Below, piece by piece: positions 1-4,802 of a stretch of DNA of 5,093 nt. Origin of the DNA: Chloroflexota bacterium (GTDB taxonomy: Bacteria > Chloroflexota > Anaerolineae > Anaerolineales > Villigracilaceae); NCBI GenBank assembly GCA_016191895.1, contig JACPVD010000201.1:1-5093 (forward strand), written 5' to 3'. The number at the start of each line of letters is the position of its first letter. Within the stretch, counting starts at the first letter, position 1. A program made the translations under genes and the position numbers. The notes below the pieces were generated by a model. That model saw only the letters and a list, made by a program, of their open reading frames with translations, ran no database searches and was not told the DNA's origin.

Positions 1-437
1 AGAGTCTCCGCGCGGAGTTTCAAACTGGCGACGAGTCGTTCCACCTCCCAATCCTTGCGGTCTGCGGGGAAGTAGTCCACGTAATGCCAGCCTTTTAATC
101 GCCGCGGGGCGGGGCAGTCGTCGAGCCGCAGGGGGATGACGAAGATCGTGCCTTCGGGTTTTTCGTCGGCCACATCGAGCGCAAGTTTCAATTCACGCTG
201 GACGTATCCCTCCTGCGTCACCGATTGATTGGAGAGCAAAACCACGACCACGTCTGTGGCTTCGACGGCTTTTTCGATCTCCATGTGCCAGTCCTGCCCT
301 GGGAGAAGTTTCTCTTCGTCCAGCCAGGGATCGATCCATGCCTCGGCGCGCAGTTTTTTATGCACCTCGCGCACGGCGGGTTTGTCTTTGGAGGAGTGGC
401 AGAGGAAAACGCGGATGGGTCTGTCAACGGATGTCAT
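1..437 (-). CDS. TIR-domain protein, N-terminal part (runs off left edge)
   Basis: The minus strand reads open from an ATG at 437-435 to the window edge: 145 codons with no stop. The start is well fixed, because an in-frame TGA lies at 452-450 with no other start between. Residues 8-13 (IRVFLC, then HSSKD) are the first beta strand and box 1 of a TIR fold. WIDPWLDEEKLLPGQDW (34-50) is the BB-loop region, VVVVLLSNQS (63-72) a core strand, and YVQREL (78-83) carries Glu82 at the position of the catalytic glutamate of NAD-cleaving TIR enzymes (compare WVHKE in SARM1). IFVIPLRLDD (98-107) is another core strand. The TIR domain is essentially complete by about residue 140, so whatever is fused C-terminally lies outside the window. 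Family knowledge: bacterial TIR domains often hydrolyse NAD+ or make cyclic ADP-ribose signals in antiphage defence, but many of this sub-type have unknown roles. It lies 61 nt downstream of ruvA on the same strand. Confidence 0.9.
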   Translation of the reverse strand, partial: MTSVDRPIRVFLCHSSKDKPAVREVHKKLRAEAWIDPWLDEEKLLPGQDWHMEIEKAVEATDVVVVLLSNQSVTQEGYVQRELKLALDVADEKPEGTIFVIPLRLDDCPAPRRLKGWHYVDYFPADRKDWEVERLVASLKLRAET

Positions 438-457
438 AGCGGATGTTTGTCAACGGA

Positions 458-486
458 TTTATAACGAATGCTCGGATGCTTCGCAA
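458..486 (-). promoter_or_regulatory. Candidate sigma70-type promoter for the TIR gene
   Basis: On the minus strand TTGCGA (486-481) and TATAAA (463-458) are separated by exactly 17 nt. They match the TTGACA/TATAAT consensus at 4 and 5 of 6 positions. A transcript would start near 451, about 14 nt before the TIR start codon. The site lies entirely between the ruvA stop and the TIR start, so the TIR gene could be expressed independently of ruvA. No clear Shine-Dalgarno sequence precedes the ATG. Such matches occur by chance, hence the low confidence. Confidence 0.35.
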
Positions 487-498
487 ACGGATCATGCA

Positions 499-1077
499 TC
501 ACCCGCCGATGTATTGCAATGCAAGCCTCAGGCGTTCCCCGGCGTCATCGGGCGCGTCCTTCGGCAACGACTGGATCGCGGACTGCGCTTCGACGACGGA
601 ATATCCCAACGCGGTCAGCGCGGCGATCACTTCGCTATCCACATCGGATATCGCCGCGAGTTTCGCAAGCCCATCTGTCGGCTTGAGTTTATCTTTAAGA
701 TGGAGCGCCATTTTTTGCGCGGTCTTCTTGCCCACGCCGGGCACTTTGCTCAACAAGTCGGCTTCGTCGGCGAAGATGGCGCGTTGAATCGTGTCAATTG
801 TCAGCGTAGAGAGAACCGACAACGCCACTTTGGGTCCGACTCCGTCGACGCCGAGCAGGATGTTGAACAGGTCGCGGTCGGCCTGGGATTCGAATCCGTA
901 CAACGTTAACGCATCTTCCCGGACCACAAGATGGGTGAACATAAACATGATGTCACCCGCCCTGGCCTTTACCCGCAACGGCGCAGGGACGAAGACTCTC
1001 ATCCCCACCCCGCCGACTTCGACGACGATGGCGTTTTCTTCGATCTGGGAGATTTCTCCGCGCAGGGTTGCTATCAT
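499..1077 (-). CDS. ruvA: Holliday junction branch migration complex subunit RuvA
   Basis: This is RuvA, the DNA-binding subunit of the RuvAB motor: it grips four-way Holliday junctions and loads the RuvB ATPase for branch migration in recombinational repair. The 192-residue length is normal for the family (about 190-205). Domains in order are an N-terminal OB fold (about 1-62, starting MIATLRGEI), two helix-hairpin-helix motifs (GVDGVGPK at 76-83 and VPGVGKKTA at 112-120), a flexible linker near 133-146, and the C-terminal three-helix domain (about 147-192) that contacts RuvB. The acidic pin that helps separate strands at the crossover is present as Glu54-Asp55 in VVREDALTLYGF. All key motifs are intact and the stop is TGA. 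No ruvB or ruvC is in the window, unlike the common ruvAB arrangement; the downstream same-strand gene is the TIR protein. No Shine-Dalgarno sequence precedes the ATG, and a -10-like box sits 6 nt from it. Confidence 0.97.
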   Translation of the reverse strand: MIATLRGEISQIEENAIVVEVGGVGMRVFVPAPLRVKARAGDIMFMFTHLVVREDALTLYGFESQADRDLFNILLGVDGVGPKVALSVLSTLTIDTIQRAIFADEADLLSKVPGVGKKTAQKMALHLKDKLKPTDGLAKLAAISDVDSEVIAALTALGYSVVEAQSAIQSLPKDAPDDAGERLRLALQYIGG

Positions 1078-1083
1078 GGTTTT

Positions 1084-1089
1084 ATTTTA
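1084..1089 (-). promoter_or_regulatory. Candidate -10 box of ruvA, placed for a leaderless transcript
   Basis: On the minus strand TAAAAT (1089-1084) is followed by six bases and then the ruvA ATG. Transcription normally starts 6-8 nt after a -10 box, which here is the start codon itself. No Shine-Dalgarno motif is present. No convincing -35 is seen at 16-18 nt; the nearest candidate is TTAAGA (1114-1109) with a long 19-nt spacer. Confidence 0.4.
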
Positions 1090-1136
1090 CCGTAAGTTAG
1101 AGAGCGTTTCTTAAGTCCAATTCCGAGGCAACAAAC

Positions 1137-1161
1137 TGGGGTGTGGGGTGTTTTGGGCGCG
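1137..1161 (+). repeat. Dispersed GGGGTGTGGGGTGT repeat, copy A (half element)
   Basis: This 25-base stretch matches 4723-4747, the left side of the terminator stem, at 24 of 25 positions; the one difference is T versus A at 1152. Here the complementary right arm is absent: the following bases (1162-1180) are GC-rich but cannot form the long stem. It lies between the divergent ruvA and YibE/F genes, where no terminator is expected. Confidence 0.7.
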
Positions 1162-1224
1162 GCGAACTGCGGAGCGCGAGTGCAAAGGTTGTTAAAAGGT
1201 TCATCTTTGCGCCATCTGCGAAGT

Positions 1225-1230
1225 TATAAT
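1225..1230 (+). promoter_or_regulatory. Consensus -10 box (TATAAT) of the YibE/F gene, leaderless placement
   Basis: A perfect TATAAT is followed by seven bases (CCGCTTC) and then the ATG at 1238. This puts the expected transcription start on or beside the start codon. No Shine-Dalgarno sequence is present. The -35 region is weak: TTCATC at 1200-1205 has a 19-nt spacer, and CATCTT at 1202-1207 fits 17 nt but matches poorly. Confidence 0.55.
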
Positions 1231-1237
1231 CCGCTTC

Positions 1238-2410
1238 ATGAAAAGACAATCGTGGCTGTTTCCGTTTTTGTTGCTCGCCGCTGTTTTGTTGTATGTGTTC
1301 CTGGCCAAAGTCCAACTGCCCGGCGACGGCTTTTCCACATTCGGCGCGGATACGGTTCGCGCGCAGGTGACGCAGATCATCGAAGAAGGCGAAGTCGATC
1401 TCGGCGGGCATCTTCAAACCTATCAAATTGCGCGGGTGAAAATTTTGGAGGGGGAATACGCGGGCATTCCCATGGAGATCGATTACGGCAAACGCCAGAT
1501 TCGTTCGGATGAATATGACCTTGTAGTGGGCGACAAAGTCCTGGTGTCGATCAGCAAGACGCCGGAGAATGTGGTCAACGCCTATTTTGTGGATTTTGTC
1601 CGCGCGAGGCCGATCCTATGGCTGATGGTCATCTTTGCCGCGGCGATCATCGGCATCAGCGCCTGGAAGGGTATTCGCGCGTTGTTGAGCATGGGTTTTA
1701 GTTTATACATCATTATTGGGCATATCATCCCGCACATTTTGGCAGGGGAAGACCCGTTGCGCGTGAGTATCATCGGCTCGATAATTCTTTTGGGAATTAC
1801 GCTTTACCTGACCTATGGCTGGAATCTCAAGACCCATGTGTCGGTACTAAGCATGATTATCGTTTTGCTTCTCACGGGGGCATTATCTGCCATCTTTGTG
1901 GTCTTCGCCAAATTGAACGGCACCGGCGACGAGAACGTGATGTTCCTGATGCAATTGATGGAGACGCCCATCAACCTGCGCGGACTTTTGCTCGGCGGCA
2001 TGATCATCGGCGCGCTGGGCGTGCTGGATGATCTTGTAACCACGCAATCGTCGGCGGTGTTCGAGTTGCATCATGCCAACCCGGGTTTCGGTTTCCGCGA
2101 GTTGTATAAGTCTGCCATGCGCATCGGGCAGGATCATGTGGCGGCGACGGTCAACACGTTGGTGCTGGCGTATGCGGGGGCGTCGCTTCCGATGTTGTTG
2201 ATGTTTTCGCTGGCGCGGGGCGATTACGGGTATCTGGTCAATTTTTCGTTTATTGCCGAAGAAATCGTGCGGACGCTGGTGGGGTCGCTTGGGCTGATTG
2301 CCGCTGTGCCACTCACCACAACCCTCGCCATTTTTTTCGCCCAAAGGGCCGAGTCGCTTGGAAGGTGGGAGCAGGTTCTCGGTCCAGAAGGAAGCGGGCA
2401 TTCGCATTAA
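1238..2410 (+). CDS. YibE/F family multi-pass membrane protein
   Basis: This is a 390-residue member of the YibE/F-like family of bacterial inner-membrane proteins, whose biochemical role is not established. It has an N-terminal hydrophobic anchor (about 6-24), then a roughly 95-residue soluble domain rich in beta strands (about 35-118, with RAQVTQIIEEGE and GDKVLVSISKTPE), presumably outside the membrane. About seven further membrane segments follow, near 124-142, 147-167, 175-193, 201-223, 248-266, 302-326 and 346-368. The family hallmarks are the motif GALGVLDDLVTTQSSAVFEL (258-277) and IGQDHVAATVNTLVLAYAG (296-314), with the conserved acidic pair and the Asn-Thr-Leu segment. Length and order fit intact family members. 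The ATG is chosen because it sits seven bases after TATAAT and begins the hydrophobic anchor. The C terminus is short, soluble and ends in Gly-His-Ser-His. It is divergent from ruvA and lies 85 nt upstream of the sigma factor gene with no terminator between them, so read-through is plausible. Confidence 0.9.
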   Translation: MKRQSWLFPFLLLAAVLLYVFLAKVQLPGDGFSTFGADTVRAQVTQIIEEGEVDLGGHLQTYQIARVKILEGEYAGIPMEIDYGKRQIRSDEYDLVVGDKVLVSISKTPENVVNAYFVDFVRARPILWLMVIFAAAIIGISAWKGIRALLSMGFSLYIIIGHIIPHILAGEDPLRVSIIGSIILLGITLYLTYGWNLKTHVSVLSMIIVLLLTGALSAIFVVFAKLNGTGDENVMFLMQLMETPINLRGLLLGGMIIGALGVLDDLVTTQSSAVFELHHANPGFGFRELYKSAMRIGQDHVAATVNTLVLAYAGASLPMLLMFSLARGDYGYLVNFSFIAEEIVRTLVGSLGLIAAVPLTTTLAIFFAQRAESLGRWEQVLGPEGSGHSH

Positions 2411-2436
2411 AAAGCGCGACGCACCCTCCACATTTG

Positions 2437-2463
2437 TGCAACCTTTTTCCCGTGTCCCGCGTA
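2437..2463 (+). promoter_or_regulatory. Candidate ECF sigma promoter (autoregulatory)
   Basis: TGCAAC (2437-2442), followed by a C and a run of five Ts, is separated by 17 nt from CGTA (2460-2463). This resembles ECF promoters, which typically have an AAC-containing -35 followed by a short T-run and a CGT-type -10 at 16-17 nt. Transcription would start near 2470, leaving a leader of about 26 nt with an AAGGAG ribosome site before the sigma GTG. ECF sigma factors commonly drive their own operon from such a site; that this one does is inference. Confidence 0.55.
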
Positions 2464-2484
2464 AGGAAAGCGGAAAGTTTCATC

Positions 2485-2490
2485 AAGGAG
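2485..2490 (+). promoter_or_regulatory. Shine-Dalgarno AAGGAG that fixes the sigma factor start
   Basis: AAGGAG lies five bases before a GTG at 2496. This good ribosome site argues for the GTG start over the in-frame ATG at 2298, which is inside the YibE/F gene. Confidence 0.85.
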
Positions 2491-2495
2491 CGCGC

Positions 2496-3098
2496 GTGAA
2501 CGAAGAACAGGCCTGGGTTGCCCAGGCGAGACAAGGCAGTGACGAGGCGTTTACAAGGCTCGTCGAAACCTATCAAACCCCTGTATACAACTTGTGCTAC
2601 CGTATGTTGGGCGAGCCGGATCTGGCGGAGGATGCCGCGCAGGAAACTTTTTTGCGCGCCTACCAACACCTGCATCGCTATGATGAAAAACGTTCCTTCG
2701 CCACATGGTTGCTTTCCATCGCGGCGCATTATTGCATCGACCGTCTGCGGCGCAGGAAGTTTTCGATGTTTTCGATGGACGCGGAAGACGAAGACGGCAA
2801 CACCTTTGAATTGCCCGACCCCGATTCCCCCAACCCGGAGGCTGAATCTGTCAAAGGGCAGACCCGCGACCGGGTGCATGCCATGCTCAAAGACCTCGAT
2901 GATACCGACCGCGCCGCGGTCATCATGCGTTATTGGTACGACTATTCTGAAGCGGAGATCGCCCAGTCTCTTCGATTAACTGTCAGCGCGGTGAAGAGCC
3001 GCCTGCACCGCGCCCGCAAGGAGCTGGCCGGGCTGTGGCAGGAACAAGAGATTCGCGCCGAAGCCGCAAGGAGAACCTATGAATCACCGGCATTTTGA
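2496..3098 (+). CDS. ECF-type RNA polymerase sigma factor (sigma-70 family)
   Basis: This is a 200-residue extracytoplasmic-function sigma factor that redirects RNA polymerase to stress or envelope genes. Region 2 spans about 16-88: the core-binding part AEDAAQETFLRAY (44-56) and the -10 recognition part, with FATWLLSIAAHYCIDRLRRRK (68-88), are typical. An acidic, Pro-rich linker (about 95-118) follows. Region 4 spans about 124-180 and holds the -35-binding helix-turn-helix (YSEAEIAQSLRLTVSAVKSRLHRAR, 150-174). The start is the GTG preceded by AAGGAG: residues from there (NEEQAWVAQARQGSDEAF) match the usual ECF N terminus, whereas an upstream ATG would add 66 residues of out-of-frame YibE/F sequence. 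The gene overlaps the anti-sigma gene by 20 nt. The exact ECF group cannot be assigned by eye. Likely regulation is autoregulation from the TGCAAC/CGTA site upstream, plus sequestration by the next gene's product. Confidence 0.95.
   Translation: MNEEQAWVAQARQGSDEAFTRLVETYQTPVYNLCYRMLGEPDLAEDAAQETFLRAYQHLHRYDEKRSFATWLLSIAAHYCIDRLRRRKFSMFSMDAEDEDGNTFELPDPDSPNPEAESVKGQTRDRVHAMLKDLDDTDRAAVIMRYWYDYSEAEIAQSLRLTVSAVKSRLHRARKELAGLWQEQEIRAEAARRTYESPAF
3068..3073 (+). promoter_or_regulatory. Shine-Dalgarno for the anti-sigma gene, inside the sigma gene
   Basis: AAGGAG lies five bases before the ATG at 3079 and inside the last codons of the sigma factor gene. This arrangement favours coupled translation and a fixed ratio of sigma to anti-sigma. 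Confidence 0.8.
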
Positions 3099-3609
3099 AG
3101 ATTGGCTACTTAACGATAAACATCTCACACCCTCTGAAAAGCGAGAGCTGGACCTGCACATGCGGACGTGCTCACACTGCACGGCGCTTTCGGCCACCGG
3201 CCTTGCCTTGCGCCTGGCGGCTGTGACCGCGCCGGCGCCCGGGTTCGCAATGCGATTCCAGCAGAGGCTTGCCGCGCAAAAGATCGCGGATCGCCGCCGC
3301 AAATTATGGGGCGCGATGGTGTTGATCTTCGGCGGGGCGGCTTTGCTCGGCTGGTTTGCCGCGCCGTACTTGTATGCGATTCTCTCCTCCCCGGTGGAGT
3401 GGATGACCGCGGCCATTGGCTTTTTTCTATTCACGGTAAATTCCCTGCAAGTCTTTACGGAAGCCATGAGCGTTCTACTGCGCATCCTGCCGGACTTTGT
3501 TCCGCCCTATATGTGGATGGTGCTTGTCTCCGGGTTGGCCGGTCTCGGCTTACTGTGGACAATATCGATCTGGCAATTTAGCCGCGCCCCCCGGGGAGTT
3601 TCAGCATGA
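3079..3609 (+). CDS. Putative zinc-finger (ZAS-type) transmembrane anti-sigma factor
   Basis: A 176-residue protein directly downstream of, and overlapping, the ECF sigma gene. The N-terminal cytoplasmic part (about 1-70) has LDLHMRTCSHC, giving His27, Cys31 and Cys34: the HxxxCxxC core of zinc-containing anti-sigma domains. His3 or His5 could be the upstream ligand. Helical segments on either side (WLLNDKHLTPSEKRELDLHM) fit the ASD fold that wraps the sigma factor. Three hydrophobic segments follow, near 77-98, 107-134 and 143-166, so the protein is membrane-anchored. There is no large extracytoplasmic sensor domain, only short loops, so the signal may be sensed in the membrane or through a partner. 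The start is supported by AAGGAG five bases upstream. The pairing with the sigma factor is inferred from motif, overlap and order; direct binding is not shown by sequence. Confidence 0.88.
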   Translation: MNHRHFEDWLLNDKHLTPSEKRELDLHMRTCSHCTALSATGLALRLAAVTAPAPGFAMRFQQRLAAQKIADRRRKLWGAMVLIFGGAALLGWFAAPYLYAILSSPVEWMTAAIGFFLFTVNSLQVFTEAMSVLLRILPDFVPPYMWMVLVSGLAGLGLLWTISIWQFSRAPRGVSA

Positions 3610-3623
3610 ACATAACAATGGGT

Positions 3624-3660
3624 TGGGGTGTGGAGTGTCAAAACACCCCCCACCTTTTAT
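3624..3660 (+). terminator. Imperfect hairpin plus T-run (repeat copy B); possible attenuator
   Basis: TTGGGGTGTGGAGTGT resembles the left arm of the large terminator at 4725-4775. Here it folds back on 3643-3654: 3627-3638 pairs at 10 of 12 positions with loop CAAA (3639-3642), and TTTTAT follows (3655-3660). It lies between the anti-sigma and bactofilin-like genes, which otherwise look like one operon. It could be a leaky terminator that lowers downstream expression or an mRNA-stabilising structure. The short, interrupted T-run makes full termination uncertain. Confidence 0.5.
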
Positions 3661-3676
3661 CAGGAGCATGTGAACC

Positions 3677-4711
3677 ATGAAAATACGATTTGCAACTTTT
3701 ATACTTTTACTGGCGCTGTTATTTATGCCGTCAAGTTCGGCGCAGGCGCAGGGACCCGGCGGGGATATCTTCCTGCTCGGGCAAAATTACACCCTCGAAA
3801 GCGATGACGCCCTCGACGGCAGTCTTGCGGTGGTTGGCGGGAATGCCAAAATCGAGGAAGACGCGACTGTGAACGGGGACGTTGCGCTGATCGGCGGAAA
3901 CCTCACGGTTACCGGCGAAATCAACGGTAATGTGGCTTTGATCGGCGGCAACCTGACCGTTTCAGGAGAAGTGAACGGCGACCTGGTTGTGATCGGGGGA
4001 CAGATTCTGTTGACCGAAACCGCTGTGGTGCGTGGCGATGTGGTAACCATGGGCGGGCAGGTGACGAAGGAACCCGGCGCCGAAGTATCCGGTGAAATCG
4101 TCAACAACGCCCCGCCGGTGGCAGTGCCGGATGTGCCTGGCGCCCCGCAGGTCCCGAATACGCCCGGCTTCAATATAAGTATCAATCCGTTTTGGGAGAT
4201 CGCCAGCGTTTTTGGCCGCGCATTGGCGGTGGCCGCCATTGGCATGCTGCTTGCATTGTTCCTCCAGCCTCAAATGGAGCGTGTGGGAGATGCAGTCACG
4301 CACCAGCCATTCATGGCGGGAAGTTTCGGCCTGCTCGCGGTCATCCTTACCCCGCTGGCCATCGTTATCATGACAGTTACGATCATTCTCATTCCAGTGG
4401 CGATTCTTGTGGCGTTTATCATCCCGCTGGCATGGCTGTTCGGCGCCATTGCGCTGGGACAGGAAGTGGGCGAGCGGTTTACCCGTGCGATCAATCAATC
4501 GTGGGCGCCCGTGCTTGCCACCGGTTTCGGCACCTTCCTGCTCATGCTCGTTGGCGGATTTGTCGAACTCATTCCCTGCGTGGGCTGGCTGTTGCCGCTC
4601 ATCATCGGGTTGATGGGAATCGGCGGCGTGGCGATGACATGGTTTGGCACACGATCCACGCCCGGGTCGACGGTCAACGCGCAGGTTGTGGAAGTTCCAC
4701 CGGCTTCGTAG
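3677..4711 (+). CDS. Exported bactofilin-like beta-repeat protein with C-terminal membrane domain
   Basis: A 344-residue protein. Residues 1-24 form a signal peptide (MKIR, hydrophobic core FATFILLLALLFM, then a likely AQA cleavage site). Residues about 45-141 are degenerate repeats of 17-19 residues, beginning near 47, 66, 83, 100, 119 and 138 with a (N/D/S)G(D/N/E) turn followed by xVxxIGGxLxV. This pattern is that of a right-handed beta-solenoid as in bactofilins (polymer-forming cytoskeletal proteins). A Pro-rich spacer (146-164) leads to about four membrane segments, near 174-196, 213-236, 238-260 and 280-322 (the last possibly two helices). The beta domain therefore probably faces the outside, unlike cytosolic bactofilins. 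The ATG follows AGGAG (3662-3666) by ten bases. Being just downstream of a sigma/anti-sigma pair, it is a likely member of that envelope-stress regulon. No enzymatic motif is seen and the function is unknown. Confidence 0.82.
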   Translation: MKIRFATFILLLALLFMPSSSAQAQGPGGDIFLLGQNYTLESDDALDGSLAVVGGNAKIEEDATVNGDVALIGGNLTVTGEINGNVALIGGNLTVSGEVNGDLVVIGGQILLTETAVVRGDVVTMGGQVTKEPGAEVSGEIVNNAPPVAVPDVPGAPQVPNTPGFNISINPFWEIASVFGRALAVAAIGMLLALFLQPQMERVGDAVTHQPFMAGSFGLLAVILTPLAIVIMTVTIILIPVAILVAFIIPLAWLFGAIALGQEVGERFTRAINQSWAPVLATGFGTFLLMLVGGFVELIPCVGWLLPLIIGLMGIGGVAMTWFGTRSTPGSTVNAQVVEVPPAS

Positions 4712-4724
4712 ATAAATAAAATTG

Positions 4725-4775
4725 GGGTGTGGGGTGTATTGGGCGCGCTTCGCGCGCCCAATACACCCCACACCC
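4725..4775. terminator. Bidirectional intrinsic terminator, 24-bp perfect stem (repeat copy C)
   Basis: Positions 4725-4748 are the exact reverse complement of 4752-4775, leaving a three-base loop (TTC). The right side is followed by TTTTTCTTT (4776-4784). The left side is preceded by AATAAAATT, which reads as a T-rich tract on the minus strand. It lies between a plus-strand gene ending at 4711 and a minus-strand gene ending at 4803, so it can stop transcription from both sides. The left arm is almost identical to copy A at 1137-1161. Confidence 0.92.
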
Positions 4776-4802
4776 TTTTTCTTTGCTGACTTGCGCTACG
4801 TG

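Noticed and set aside
422..453. Two minus-strand TTGACA sequences as -35 boxes
   Set aside because: They are perfect -35 matches within the direct repeats, but no -10-like sequence lies 16-18 nt downstream of either.
229..909. Long plus-strand reading frame of 226 codons overlapping ruvA and the TIR gene
   Set aside because: It is antisense to two well-supported genes, and its translation is Arg- and His-rich without any domain; it is a shadow of the codon bias of ruvA.
1137..1162. G-quadruplex in the repeated G-rich arm
   Set aside because: Only three runs of three or more Gs are present, the fourth being GG, so it does not meet the usual four-run pattern.
2298..2495. Upstream ATG extension of the sigma factor by 66 residues
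   Set aside because: The extension overlaps the YibE/F gene out of frame and covers the promoter candidate and SD; the GTG at 2496 with AAGGAG five bases upstream gives the normal ECF N terminus.
3668..3673. ATG-TGA mini reading frame just after the AGGAG ribosome site
   Set aside because: It is a start codon followed at once by a stop, only one base after the SD, too close for normal initiation; the ATG at 3677 fits the signal peptide.
3860..4010. CRISPR-like or tandem DNA repeat inside the bactofilin-like gene
   Set aside because: The periodicity is at the protein level (17-19 residues); the DNA units differ at many third codon positions and there are no spacers.
3962..4771. Long minus-strand reading frame of 269 codons opposite the bactofilin-like gene
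   Set aside because: It is His-, Arg- and Asn-rich, runs through the terminator palindrome, and is antisense to a protein with clear signal peptide and membrane segments; a shadow frame.
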